Source: Odiellus spinosus (lineage: Eukaryota; Arthropoda; Arachnida; Opiliones; Phalangiidae). From it: a stretch of DNA of 64,000 bases. Below, piece by piece: positions 46,263 to 58,619 of this stretch. The notes under the pieces were generated by a model. That model was not told the origin of the DNA. It did no database searches and saw only the letters and a list, made by a program, of their open reading frames with translations. A program made the position numbers and the translations under genes. The stretch spans positions 22,410,728-22,474,727 of the forward strand of contig OY987229.1 in NCBI GenBank assembly GCA_963920705.1, given 5' to 3'. Position 1 is the stretch's first letter. Every line of letters begins with the position of its first letter.

Positions 46263-47030
46263 CAGAGTGACCAGGGAAAAAACTTGAAATTTTATAGGAA
46301 TATAGGAAATTTAAAGGCGAATTATAGGAGAAAATAGGATTGAAAATTTAAAGTTATAGGAAATATAGGATAAATAATAATGAAAATATAGGATAAATAA
46401 TAACGAAAATATAGGAAAATATAGGATAAATAATAACGAAAATATAGGAAAATATAGGATAAATAACTTCGAATTTATAGGAAAATATAGGATAAATAAC
46501 TGCGAATTTATAGGAAAATATTGGATAAATAACTGCGAATTTATAGGAAAATATAGGATAAATAACTGCGAATTTATAGAAAAATATAGGATAACTGCGA
46601 ATTTATAGGAAAATATAAGATAGCTACGAATTTATAGGAAAATATAGGATAGCTACGAATTTATAGGAAAATATAGGATAGCTACGAATTTATAGGAAAA
46701 TATAGGATAGCTACGAATTTATAGGAAAATATAGGATAGCTACGAATTTATAGGAAAATATAGGATAGCTACGAATTTATAGGAAAATATAGGATAACTA
46801 CGAATTTATAGGAAAAAATAGGATTATATTTTAATTTAACATTTTAATCACATCTCTTCTGTTTTTAACTCGAAGCCTTTGGTGGGAATATTTTTAACAA
46901 ATTTTTAATTGCACTTTTATTTGAAAATGAATAACCTGATAACCGAAAAAAATTAAAAAATTGGAAAATATAGGAGAAAACCTTCAATTATAGGAATTTA
47001 TAGGAAGGCATTTAAAAAATAGGAAATATA
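46263..47030. repeat. Minisatellite element (GAATTTATAGGAAAATATAGG), left end CAGAGTGACCAG
   Basis: Units of 28-37 bp of the form TATAGGAAAATATAGGATA + GCTACGAATT repeat about 18 times. This is the reverse complement of the CCTATATTTTCC type at 14606 and 50898. The left boundary CAGAGTGACCAG is a near match to CAGGGTGACCAC. The right end is decayed. Confidence 0.85.
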
Positions 47031-47210
47031 AAATTGTTAGATATCCAACTTCTCGTCTTTTTATTCAACTATATTCCAAATAAATTGCAAAATAAATATT
47101 ATTCTTATTATTATTAAATATATACAAGCGGCAAACCTCCATAAGGTGGCGACACGTGATTGGCTAGTATCCTCTTTTCTGTATGGAACAAAATGGTTTC
47201 TTAATAACGC

Positions 47211-47547
47211 CAGAAGTAGATGAAACCCTCCTTTGAAGTCTACTATTCTAATGTTCCATATAGCGCTCTTCTCTGTATGGGTAAAATTCCCAATTTTACG
47301 AGTTAGAAGGGGTCCTACTTCATCCCCCCTGTCTACGGAAAATTGGAAATTCTCTCTCTCCATAAACGACGACGTTTTTTTGACAAACTCCCAGGCAGCT
47401 AGAGATATTCGCTCGACGAACTCCCGCTCCGAAAATATCTACCGTTAGGAGGCGTACGAATCGCGCTTTTTGAAACTAACCCATACAGAGAGGGGTAGAC
47501 AAGACCAGGGAGTAATAGACTTCAAAGGAGGGTTTCATCGGCTTCTG
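47211..47547 (-). mobile_element. CAGAAG-family element, copy 11
   Basis: 337 bp, reverse orientation, asymmetric TAGATG end. The flanks share TAACGC, a 6-bp duplication offset by one base at the left, so a 7-bp TSD with an end mutation or a 6-bp event are both possible. It has the GAGTTAGAAGGGG variant shared with copy 13. Confidence 0.92.
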
Positions 47548-48067
47548 TAACGCGTAAACCGGCAGAGATATAAATTTTTGAATATGTCGTTTTAATAGTA
47601 AGGTAAAATTAAAAATATAATCCTTAGAGATTGGAGAAAATGGTAACAGCATTACTTCAAGATAATTACTTAAAATTAACAAAAAAGACATTAACTAAGG
47701 GAGTAATAAATTGAAAACTCGAAAACGCCGTTGGTAAAATTCCCATTGAACCGTGAAAAAATGTCCTTAGAAACATAATTTAATAACAAATAATATTCGA
47801 ATTAAATATATATAAAAAAATCTCCATTAAAATCAAAAAGTGATTAAATTTTCTAAATAAATTATTTTACTATATTTCGCCCCTTTTAAGACTCGCGTCC
47901 GGTTCTTCCGTCGACATTCCATCCTAATTACGTTTCAATTAGGCTAGAATAATTTACAAAGATCAAAATGCCCATTTCTATATCTTTTTAATTTATTTTT
48001 AGTTTCACCGCTATATTAGGATTACGTGAAATTAATAGCATATTGAACTATTTCATAATTTAACAAT
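47548..48067. repeat. Family H copy 2, then unassigned sequence
   Basis: 47563-47745 resembles 2955-3215. 47746-48067 is AT-rich and unassigned. Confidence 0.45.
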
Positions 48068-48071
48068 TTAA

Positions 48072-48239
48072 AGTGGGCCTATCACGGATTATTCATGATC
48101 TTCAAAAGTAGCATTTTCGGGTTGAACGTTAAAAAACGATTCAAAATATATATACATATGTCAGAACAAAATTACAGAGACAGTAAATAAAAATAAATAT
48201 TTTATAATCGCCATTTTTAAAATTTTTAAAATTCAGAAA
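48072..48239 (+). repeat. Family D left end adjoining satellite A
   Basis: TTAA (48068-48071), then AGTGGGCCTATCACGG and the AACGATTCAAAATATATATA block. It passes directly into the satellite array. Confidence 0.75.
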
Positions 48240-50470
48240 GTCAACTAATAAAATTATCGTCAAATTTTCAAATACGTTTTTCTCAAACTTCTACTGGTCA
48301 GAGATTTTTTTAGTATTTTTTTCTGAACTAATAAGGTCTTAAATAGTCTAAAACCATTATTATTTGATCACTTTCGCGCTGTTTTTTTCGTAAAAGTACT
48401 TAATCCAGAAAATCAACTACGAAAGTTATCGTCAAATTTTCAAATACGTTTTTCTCAAACTTCTACTGGTCAGAGAATTTTTTAGTATTTTTTTCTGAAC
48501 TAAGCAGGTCCTAAATAGTCTTAAACCATCGTTATATGATCACTTTCGCGGTGTCTTTTTCGTAAAATTACTTAATCCAAAAAATCAACTACGAAAATTA
48601 TCGTCAAATTTTCAAATACGTTTTTCTCAAACTTCTACTGGTCAGAGAATTTTTTAGTATTTTTTTCTGAACTAAGCAGGTCCTAAATAGTCTTAAACCA
48701 TCGTTATATGATCACTTTCGCGGTGTCTTTTTCGTAAAAGTCCTTTAGCCAAAAAGTCAACTACGAAAATTATCGTCAAGTTTTCAAATACGTTTTTCTC
48801 AAACTTCTACTGGTCAGAGATTTTTTAGTATTTTTTTCTGAACTAACCATGTCCTAAATAGTCTGAAACCATTATTATTTGATCACTTTCGCGCTGTTTT
48901 TTTCGTAAAAGTACTTAATCCAAAAAGTAAACTACGAAAATTATCGTCAAATTTTCAAATGCGTTTTTCTCAAACTTCTACTGGTCAGAGATTTTTTTAG
49001 TATTTTTTTCTGAACTAACCAGGTCCTAAATAGTCTAAAACCATTATTATTTGATCACTTTCGCGCTGTTTTTTTCGTAAAAGTACTTAATCCAGAAAAT
49101 CAACTACGAAAATTATCGTCAAATTTTCAAATACGCTTTTCTCAAACTTCTACTGGTCAGAGATTTTTTTAATATTTTTTTCTGAACTAACCAGGTCCTA
49201 AATAGTCTAAAACCATTATTATTTGATCACTTTCGCGCTGTTTTTTTCGTAAAAGTACTTAATCCAAAAAGTAAACTACGAAAATTATCGTCAAATTTTC
49301 AAATACGTTTTTCTCAAACTTCTACTGGTCAGATATTTTTTTAATATTTTTTTCTGAACTAAGCAGGTCCTAAATAGTCTTAAACCATCGTTATATGATC
49401 ACTTTCGCGGTGTCTTTTTCGTAAAATTACTTAATCCAAAAAATCAACTACGAAAATTATCGTCAAATTTTCAAATACGTTTTTCTCAAACTTCTACTGG
49501 TCAGAGAATTTTTTAGTATTTTTTTCTGAACTAAGCAGGTCCTAAATAGTCTTAAACCATCGTTATATGATCACTTTCGCGGTGTCTTTTTCGTAAAAGT
49601 CCTTTAGCCAAAAAGTCAACTACGAAAATTATCGTCAAGTTTTCAAATACGTTTTTCTCAAACTTCTACTGGTCAGAGATTTTTTAGTATTTTTTTCTGA
49701 ACTAACCATGTCCTAAATAGTCTGAAACCATTATTATTTGATCACTTTCGCGCTGTTTTTTTCGTAAAAGTACTTAATCCAAAAAGTAAACTACGAAAAT
49801 TATCGTCAAATTTTCAAATGCGTTTTTCTCAAACTTCTACTGGTCAGAGATTTTTTTAGTATTTTTTTCTGAACTAACCAGGTCCTAAATAGTCTAAAAC
49901 CATTATTATTTGATCACTTTCGCGCTGTTTTTTTCGTAAAAGTACTTAATCCAGAAAATCAACTACGAAAATTATCGTCAAATTTTCAAATACGCTTTTC
50001 TCAAACTTCTACTGGTCAGAGATTTTTTTAATATTTTTTTCTGAACTAACCAGGTCCTAAATAGTCTAAAACCATTATTATTTGATCACTTTCGCGCTGT
50101 TTTTTTCGTAAAAGTACTTAATCCAAAAAGTAAACTACGAAAATTATCGTCAAATTTTCAAATACGTTTTTCTCAAACTTCTACTGGTCAGATATTTTTT
50201 TAATATTTTTTTCTGAACTAACCAGGTCCTAAATAGTCTAAAACCATTATTATTTGATCACTTTCGCGCTGTTTTTTTCGTAAAAGTACTTAATCCAAAA
50301 AGTAAACTACGAAAATTATCGTCAAATTTTCAAATACGTTTTTCTCAAACTTCTACTGGTCAGATATTTTTTTAATATTTTTTTCTGAACTAACCAGGTC
50401 CTAAATAGTCTAAAACCATTATTATTTGATCACTTTCGCGGTGTCTTTTTCGTAAAAGTACTTGATCCAG
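48240..50470. repeat. Satellite A array, 172-bp unit, 13 copies, with higher-order repeat
   Basis: Unit landmarks: CTACGAAAATTATCGTCAAA, TTTTCTCAAACTTCTACTGG, CAGGTCCTAAATAGTCTAAA and TTTCGCGCTGT..TTTTTCGTAA. GATCACTTTCGCG occurs at 48366, 48538, 48710, 48881, 49053, 49225, 49397, 49569, 49740, 49912, 50084, 50256 and 50428. The five-unit block from about 48538 recurs 859 bp later with the same private variants. Each unit ends in the GTAAAAGTACTTAATCCA module found once in dispersed D elements. Confidence 0.95.
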
Positions 50471-50890
50471 ATCAAGTCAACTAAATTTCGTATAAAAATT
50501 ATTGTTAATTTTGAATATCTGTTTTTAAAAGTGTAATAAAACTTAAAATATAATTCATAGCCACTCGAAAAGAAATAAAAATGGTTATAGACGCGCTTTA
50601 TTTTAATATTTAATCATTTGTACGATCATTTATATCCTGAAAAGTCAAATTCGAAATGGATTATGGTATTGACCATCTTTATATATTTCTTTTTCGTTAG
50701 CATGATGAAAATGTTAAGATGGATTGGGAGGGGGCTTCAAGGGGAGTTGAATATTTAATAGGTAAGGAAAAAAAAAAAAAGCAATCCTATTAAATTAGTC
50801 GACAGTAATAATGTATTTCGAACGCGGAGACGAAACCCTCGGGTGAAACTTTTACGTGGGCAAATTTTTCATTTTTTTATTTTTTTTCTT
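50471..50890. other. No recognised feature
   Basis: AT-rich, with a short poly-A run near 50768. Unassigned. Confidence 0.5.
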
Positions 50891-50897
50891 GTATATA

Positions 50898-51916
50898 CAG
50901 GGTGACCACATTTCATTTTTATCATTTTTCTTATATTTTCAAAGTGTTTCTATATTTTCCTATAATTTCAATAGTAATTCTCCTATATTTTCCTATCATT
51001 TCAATAGAAATTCGCCTATATTTTCCTATATTTTCAATACCAATTGTCCTTTATTTTCCTATAATTTCAATAGTAATTCTCCTGTATTTTCCTATAATTT
51101 CAATAATTCTATATTTTCCTATAATTTCAATGATAATTCTTCTAAATTTTCCTACAATTTCAATGATAATTCTTCTAAATTTTCCTACAATTTCAATTGT
51201 AATTCTCCCATATGTTCCTATAATGTAAATAGTAATTTTCCTACATTTTCCTACATTTTCCTATAATTTCATTAGAAATTCTCCCATATGTTCCTATAAT
51301 TTCATTAGCAATTCTCCTATATTTTCCTATAATTTCATTAGCAATTCTCCTATATTTTCCTATAATTTCATTAGCAATTCTCCTATATTTTCTTATAATT
51401 GCAATAATAATTCTCCTATATTTTCATATAATTGCAATAATAATTCTCCTATATTTTCATATAATTGCAATAATAATTCTCCTATATTTTCATATAATTG
51501 CAATAATAATTCTCGTATATTTTCATATAATTGCAATAATAATTCTCCTATATTTTCCTATAATTTCAATAATAATTCTCCTATATTTTCCTATAATTTC
51601 AATAATAATTCTCCTATATTTTCCTATAATTTCAATAATAATTCTCCTATATTTTCCTATAATTTCAATAATAATTCTCCTATATTTTCCTATAATTTAA
51701 TAAGTAATTCTCCTATATTTTCCTATAATTTCAATACCAATTGGCCTTTATTTTCCTATAATTTCAATAATAATTCTAATATATTTCCAATAATTTCGAT
51801 AGTAATTCTCTTAAATTTTCCTACAATTACAATAGTAATTCTCCTGTACTTTCCTGTATTTCTAAAAACAGTCCTATAATTTCCTATAAATCGTGGTTTT
51901 TTTCATGGTCACCCTG
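50898..51916. mobile_element. CAGGGTGACCAC element with CCTATATTTTCC minisatellite
   Basis: Left end CAGGGTGACCAC; right end ATGGTCACCCTG, one mismatch in 12. The interior is about 30 units of AATAATTCTCCTATATTTTC + CTATAATTTC-type (33 bp). TATATA flanks both sides, but in this AT-rich site it is weak evidence for a duplication. The 108-136-residue frames are artefacts of a period divisible by three. Confidence 0.88.
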
Positions 51917-52062
51917 TATATATTAAATGGGTTAGCGTTTAGCGTGCGCGGTGAGAACGACTAAGTAATATTTGAAGTAAGAAATAATAGCGCCATCTAG
52001 TTAAGGTAGAAGGGTTCGTCATTTTCTCGCGCCAATTACATTTCAATGGAACGACAATCTAG

Positions 52063-52101
<39 letters not shown>

Positions 52102-52345
52102 GCCCGAAGCTAATAACATCGCGCCAAACTCTCGTTCGAATTTGGTCTCGCTAAAGCAAACAAGATAATGATTAATGGTGGTATGTTCACACTCAACAAA
52201 TTAACTCTAGCATATCGCGATGGAAAAAAGTTACTATTTTACTACCATACCCTGATTTTTTTTTTTTTTTTTTTTTTTGATGATTGGTAATATAATTAAA
52301 ACATCATTCTGATATGATGTATTAGGTAAGAAAATTGCAACCGAT
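51917..52345. other. Unassigned; poly-A and poly-T tracts
   Basis: A poly-A run of about 38 near 52062-52099 and a poly-T run near 52257-52278. No retroposon body could be recognised beside either. Confidence 0.55.
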
Positions 52346-53948
52346 TTTTAACATACACTAATCAATTTTTAACATACACTAATCAATTTTTAACATACAC
52401 TAATCAATTTTTAAACTTAGACTAATCAATTTTTAAACTTAGACTAATCAATTTTTTAACTTAGACTAATCAATTTTTTTAACTTAGACTAATCAATTTT
52501 TTTAACTTAGACTAATCAATTTTTTTAACTTAGACTAATCAATTTTTTAACTTAGACTAATCAATTTTTTAACTTAGACTAATCAATTTTTTAACTTAGA
52601 CTAATCAATTTTTTAACTTAGACTAATCAATTTTTTAACTTAGACTAATCAATTTTTTAACTTAGACTAATCAATTTTTTAACTTAGACTAATCAATTTT
52701 TTAACTTAGACTAATCAATTTTTTAACTTAGACTAATCAATTTTTTAACTTAGACTAATCAATTTTTTAACTTAGACTAATCAATTTTTTAACTTAGACT
52801 AATCAATTTTTTAACTTAGACTAATCAATTTTTTAACTTAGACTAATCAATTTTTTAACTTAGACTAATGAATTTTTTAAACTTAGACTAATCAATTTTT
52901 TAAACTTAGACTAATCAATTTTTTAAACTTAGACTAATCAATTTTTTAAACTTAGACTAATCAATTTTTTTAAACTTAGACTAATCAATTTTTTAAACTT
53001 AGACTAATCAATTTTTTTAACTTAGACTAATCAATTTTTTTAACTTAGACTAATCAATTTTTAAACTTAGACTAATCAATTTTTAAACTTAGACTAATCA
53101 ATTTTTAAACTTAGACTAATCAATTTTTAAACTTAGACTAATCAATTTTTAAACTTAGACTAATCAATTTTTAAACTTAGACTAATCAATTTTTAAACTT
53201 AGACTAATCAATTTTTAAACTTAGACTAATCAATTTTTAAACTTAGACTAATCAATTTTTAAACTTAGACTAATCAATTTTTTTTAACTTAGACTAATCA
53301 ATTTTTTTAACTTAGACTAATCAATTTTTTTAACTTAGACTAATCAATTTTTTAACTTAGACTAATCAATTTTTTAACTTAGACTAATCAATTTTTTAAC
53401 TTAGGCTAATCAATTTTTAAACTTAGACTAATCAATTTTTAAACTTAGACTAATCAATTTTTAAACTTAGACTAATCAATTTTTAAACTTAGACTAATCA
53501 ATTTTTAAACTTAGACTAATCAATTTTTTTTAACTTAGACTAATCAATTTTTTTTAACTTAGACTAATCAATTTTTTTTAACTTAGACTAATCAATTTTT
53601 TTTAACTTAGACTAATCAATTTTTTTTAACTTAGACTAATCAATTTTTTTTAACTTAGACTAATCAATTTTTTAACTTAGACTAATCAATTTTTTAACTT
53701 AGACTAATCAATTTTTTAACTTAGACTAATCAATTTTTTTAACTTAGACTAATCAATTTTTAAATTTAGACTAATCAATTTTTTAACTTAGACTAATCAA
53801 TTTTTTTAAACTTAGACTAATCAATTTTTTAAACTTAGACTAATCAATTTTTTAAACTTAGACTAATCAATTTTTTAAACTTAGACTAATCAATTTTTTT
53901 TAACTTAGACTAATAAATTTTTTTAAACTTAGACTAATCAATTTTTAA
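52346..53948. repeat. Tandem array, 21-25-bp unit (ACTTAGACTAATCAATTTTT)
   Basis: About 70 units over 1.6 kb. The T run varies between units in homogeneous blocks (T5 to T8), and early units carry ACATACACTAATC. Slippage in the T run explains the length variation. Confidence 0.96.
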
Positions 53949-54688
53949 CTAATTTTAATCATCAATTAAGCAGTCTAATTATTCTAAATAAATTCTCATT
54001 TTTAGCTTCTGAATTACGATTTTATAATTCAAATGATAAAAATTATTTCTCACTAAAGTTCATTATTTAATTCAAAGTTGATACCGAGTTTGAGGGAAAT
54101 AAAAGTTGCCCAATTAGTACAAAATAAGGACCACGTATCGCGGTGAGTTGAAATATTGGAAAGATTCTTGGCATTTTAAAAATGAACGAGGATATAGAGG
54201 GTGGTTAAAAAAATTTTATTTCTCGATTCAGAACCGCCCAGTCAGTTTTTAAGGCTAATTTCTCACGAGTTTGCAAAGGCAGTGATCTCCTAATACGACA
54301 TAAATGATAATATCTGTCGATAGCCAATTAAAGATGGGTACGCATCGAGTATAGGGGAGCGTATAAATAACTCGTTACCACCATTGTCTCTCTCAACCAT
54401 AAAACAAAATTTAAAATTTTAATTACTAAACCCGAGAGAATCTAATTAGTAATTCGTAATTAAAACGACCTATACGTCACTCTAGAAATTGCCATTATTT
54501 CTTTATGTCCATTGTTTTGATTAGGTCATCTAACCATCATCCTAATTTGAATACACCTTCTCAATGAGGTAGTGTATACCGAGTCATTTTCTGTTTAGCA
54601 TAATTAACTTCTTTCCCAAATTGGTACGTGTAATTTTAAACGAATTTTGACATCTCTTGGAGATAATTTTTTGTCGTCGTTGTAATAT
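53949..54688. other. No recognised feature
   Basis: Unassigned AT-rich sequence. Confidence 0.5.
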
Positions 54689-54695
54689 ATCATGA

Positions 54696-55033
54696 CAGAA
54701 GTAGATGAACCCTCCTTTGAAGTCTACTACTCTAATGTTCGATATAGCGCTCCTCTCTGTATGGGTAAAATTCCCAATTTTACGAGATCGGAGGGGCCCT
54801 ACTTCATCCCCCCCTGTCTACGGAAAATTGGAAATTCTCTCTCTCCACAAACGACGACGTTTTTTTTGACGAACTCCGAGGCTGCTGGAGATATTCGCTC
54901 GACGAACTCCCGCTCCGAAAATATCTACCGTTAGGAGACGTACGAATCGCGCTTTTTGAAACTAACCCATACACAGAGGGGTAGACAAGACCAGGGAGTA
55001 ATAGACTTCAAAGGAGGGTTTCATCGGCTTCTG
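54696..55033 (-). mobile_element. CAGAAG-family element, copy 12
   Basis: 338 bp, reverse orientation, asymmetric end with a 1-bp deletion in the A run (GATGAACCCTCC). Perfect TSD ATCATGA (54689-54695 and 55034-55040). Confidence 0.95.
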
Positions 55034-55124
55034 ATCATGATAATAGAATATAAAAAATATCTGCCCATATCTTTATCACAAATATCCAAAATTATATAAT
55101 TGAATTCGAGCCAAATTACCAAAA

Positions 55125-55310
55125 TGACCCCTTTATTAAAATGGCCGTAACTTTTCTCCACGACCTTCTAGGCATAAACCGATTGCACCATTAGAAAGTA
55201 GACATTCCGTATATTATTTTAAGATCATAAAATATTGTTTCGCCACTCGATACAAATCGAGCAAAATTCCAAAAAAGAGCCATATATTAATATGCAAATT
55301 GCCGAAAAGA
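55125..55310 (+). repeat. Isolated satellite B monomer
   Basis: GGCCGTAACTTTTCTCC, CTAGGCATAAACCGATTGCA and GTTTCGCCACTCGATA match the 20.0-21.2-kb array. A single copy 34 kb away shows that the sequence also disperses. Confidence 0.85.
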
Positions 55311-56360
55311 AAAACTGATTATATTTAAAGACGAATTTAGTAATCAATCAAATTGTAATTAATCGTTCTGAACAACAGTCTGTGTCGAAATTATGTCATG
55401 TCTGTCATTATTAAGATCAAATTGGGAAAATGATCGTTATTTAAGTGGTAACGACTTTCCAACCTCAAATATTCAAATTTTAAATTGAATATTTGTTAAA
55501 TTATTAAATATAATTATCATAATGTAAAATAAACTGGTTATTTGTTAGATTCAGACATTCGTTAGGGACTGGGCTACATTTAAATTTAAAGTAATAATTT
55601 TTATGAACCCGCAGATATATAAAAACATATACTATAATGCAATTTAATCGGATAAAAACTTAACTTTGATTTTTGATCGACGTGTCAATAAAATATAATG
55701 TTTTTCCTCCAAAAAAAATTAGACCGGTTTAAATAATTAGAGACACAATTAAATAAGAATATTTTATATAGAAAAAAATGTAATTTGGGAAAATAAAAAT
55801 GCCCTAAGTAAATAGGTAAAAAGTATTAGATTAACTTGTAAGTAAAAACCAGAATAATAAATTAAAACTCCAGGCTTATTATAAAATAATAAATTACATT
55901 TTTATCCCCCAAAAAAAAAGAAAAAAATTCTAGGCGTTAACCGTAAAATAATTTAGCCCTACAGTCCGGTACCCCCCATATGAATAGACACCCACCTATT
56001 TTTAAAGTGTTCTCCTGACTGTTGAAACTTCATTAGATGATGCTACAAACAGGGACTAATAGATGTTTACAGGGAACATTTGACTTAGGCGGGCCGCGCA
56101 ATATTGTCTCCCCTCCAACTCCTAGATTTCTCCAATTTCTTATTTCATTATTTCCCGCGCAAATAAATTAAAAACATTAAAGAAACTAAAAGCCTAGGGG
56201 TCAAACTAGGGGATGTTCCGGTTCCTGCGCTCGCTTGTTGGATGTTTATCTCTGGCGTCATAGGAATCACGTGATGTCCTTCAATTTAGGACCAATAGTT
56301 AGTGACCGGATCCGGAACATACCCAGTTAATGAATCATTGCGCTACAACTTGGGTTATTC
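55311..56360. other. Mostly unassigned; possible family F fragment
   Basis: 56090-56165 (GGCGGGCCGCGC..TATTGTCTCC) resembles part of family F copy 2. The rest is AT-rich and unassigned. Confidence 0.4.
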
Positions 56361-56367
56361 CTTTTAG

Positions 56368-56703
56368 CAGAAGCCGATGAAACCCTCCTTTGAAGTCTAC
56401 TACTCCAATGTTCGATACAGCGCTCCTCTCTGTATGGGTAAAATTCCCAATTTTACGAGTTAGAAGGGGTCCTACTTCATCCCCCTGTCTACGGAAAATT
56501 GGAAATTCTCTCTCTCCACAAACGACGACGTTTTTTTGACGAACTCCAAGGCTGCTAGAGATATTCGCTCGACGAACTCCCGCTCCGAAAACATCTACCG
56601 TTAGGAGGCGTACGAATCGCGCCTTTTGAGAATAACCCATACAGAGAGTGGTAGACAAGACCCGGGAGTAATAGACTTCAAAGGAGGGTTTCATCGGCTT
56701 CTG
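56368..56703 (-). mobile_element. CAGAAG-family element, copy 13
   Basis: 336 bp, reverse orientation, symmetric ends. Perfect TSD CTTTTAG (56361-56367 and 56704-56710). TTCTCAAAAGG + GATGTTTT subfamily. One indel joins two frames into a 119-residue open frame, which is not a gene. Confidence 0.95.
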
Positions 56704-56710
56704 CTTTTAG

Positions 56711-57061
56711 TCCTAGATGACATCGCGATATGAGGAAGATAACCATTCCCTGTTAGCATCTACGAATCCCTGGCGTAAAGAAGTCGAGCTTTATAGCGAG
56801 ATATTCATCCGACTCGATAACTTTATCTTTCTAATAAGAAATGACAAAAGAAAAGTATATTTTAAATACGAGACCGATCAAGGGGTAAATAGTGAAAATA
56901 GTGAAAAACTGGAAAAACTAGTTTTAATAGTTTTATTAAGACTTGGTCGCGGAGTCCGCACTCGAATAAAATATAATTTATTTTTTATTACGATTGCCAC
57001 GGTTTTAGCTCGAACCTCGAATTGCCGAGGTTTGAAGTAAAACTAACATATTAGTTACCAC
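56711..57061. other. Unassigned; unsupported 107-codon frame
   Basis: A plus-strand frame at 56717-57040 starts MTSRYEEDNHSLLAS. It is not recognised, has no splice signals that stand out and is probably chance. Confidence 0.3.
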
Positions 57062-57150
57062 GTATGAAGAATTCCAAATGGAAATTGAGTAGCATTTTCG
57101 AAAAGATCATTAAAAATCGACTCAAAATATATATACATATGTCCTAATAA
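57062..57150 (+). repeat. Family D left part adjoining a 40-bp array
   Basis: TTCCAAATGGAAATTGAGTA and CAAAATATATATACATATGT match other D copies. The sequence then leaves D and enters the tandem array at 57162. Confidence 0.7.
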
Positions 57151-57161
57151 TAATTACTTCA

Positions 57162-57606
57162 ACAATTGTTCGACTTTCAAATGATAGAAAAGGGGTTATT
57201 CCCCAATTGTTCGACTTTCAAATGATCGAAAAAGGGTTTATTTCCCAATTGATCGACTTTCAAATGGTCGAAAAGGGGTTATTCTCCACTTGATCGACTT
57301 TCAAATGATCGAAAAGGGGTTATTCCCCAAATGTTCGACTTTCAAATGATCAAAAAGGGGTTATTCCCCAATTGTTCGACTTTCAAATGATCGAGAAGGG
57401 GTTATTTCCCAATTGTTCGACTTTCAAATGATCGAAAAGGGGTTATTCCCCAATTCATCACCTTCCAAATGATCGTAAAGGGGTTATTCCCCAATTGATC
57501 GACTTTCAAATGATCGAAAAAGGGTTATTCCCCAATTGTTATACTTTCAAATGATCGAAAAATGGTTATTCCCCAATTGTTCGACTTTCAAATGATCAAC
57601 AATTGT
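57162..57606. repeat. Tandem array, 40-bp unit
   Basis: About 11 units of CCCAATTGTTCGACTTTCAA + ATGATCGAAAAGGGGTTATT. Right edge: a TTAGG-like GGTTAGATTTGGTTAG tract (57613-57630). Confidence 0.94.
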
Positions 57607-57816
57607 TAAGTATGGTTAGATTTGGTTAGTTTTTTTACTATCGATCACTTGCATCCAAATAAATTAGGCTTTTAAATGATTCATTTAAAGGTGTAATGAC
57701 ATGTCGTAGACCATCTTGTTATTTTTATTATTAGTTTAAAAAAGTTGGAATCATATCTGATAGGATTATTATATAACGGAGGGCTGGGAAAGGTACTATT
57801 CTGTATTTAGTATTAT

Positions 57817-58156
57817 CAGAAGCCGATGAAACCCTCATTTGAAGTCTATTACTCCCGGGTCTTGTCTACCCCTCTCTGTACAAGGGTTAGTTTCAAAAAG
57901 CGCGATTCGTACGCCTCCTAACGGTAGATATTTTCGGAGCGGGAGTTCGTCGAGCGAATATCTCTAGCAGCCTCGGAGTTCGTCCAAAAAACGTCGTCGT
58001 TTGTGGAGAGTGAGAATTTCCAATTTTCCTTTGACAGGGGGGTATGAAGTAGGACCCCTTCTAACTCGTAAAATCGTGAATTTTACCCATACAGAGAGGA
58101 GCGCTATATGAAACATTAGAGTAGTAGACTTCAAAGGAGGGTTTCATCGGTTTCTG
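57817..58156 (+). mobile_element. CAGAAG-family element, copy 14
   Basis: 340 bp, right end CATCGGTTTCTG with one substitution. Perfect TSD GTATTAT (57810-57816 and 58157-58163). It mixes the GATATTTT marker with the CTTCTAACTCG variant of the other subfamily. Confidence 0.94.
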
Positions 58157-58163
58157 GTATTAT

Positions 58164-58619
58164 TTCGATATCAAGTAGATGTGCGGCGAATAAAACTAAG
58201 GAAATGGATATAGCGACGTTTCTCTCTCTGGTGATTTCGTAATATTATGGTAATTATCGCGCCGCGTAGTACTCGTTCCACTTACGAAACACCGGTTATT
58301 AAATATATAATATATACCTCGGTAATTAGATATAATTTTAAGTGTACGGCTTTTTACCAGTTTATTTATATAAAGACAGAAAGAGAAAAAGAAATAAAAA
58401 GAGATATAGAAAACCCCGCGTCAAATGTACTAATTAAAATGGCATTAAATTAAACTCTCCAGAGCTCGTTAAGATAGCTGGCCCCCTTTTTTTTATTTTC
58501 ATTATATTATATATTTCTCATTTTGGCTTATTATTTGCCAAAGATTCCAAAGAACGACCCTGAATGACCCTTCAAGTGATTCTAACCTATTTTTTTATTT
58601 CTGCGTTTATGTTTTATAT
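58164..58619. other. No recognised feature
   Basis: Unassigned, with a purine-rich run near 58375-58410. Confidence 0.45.
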
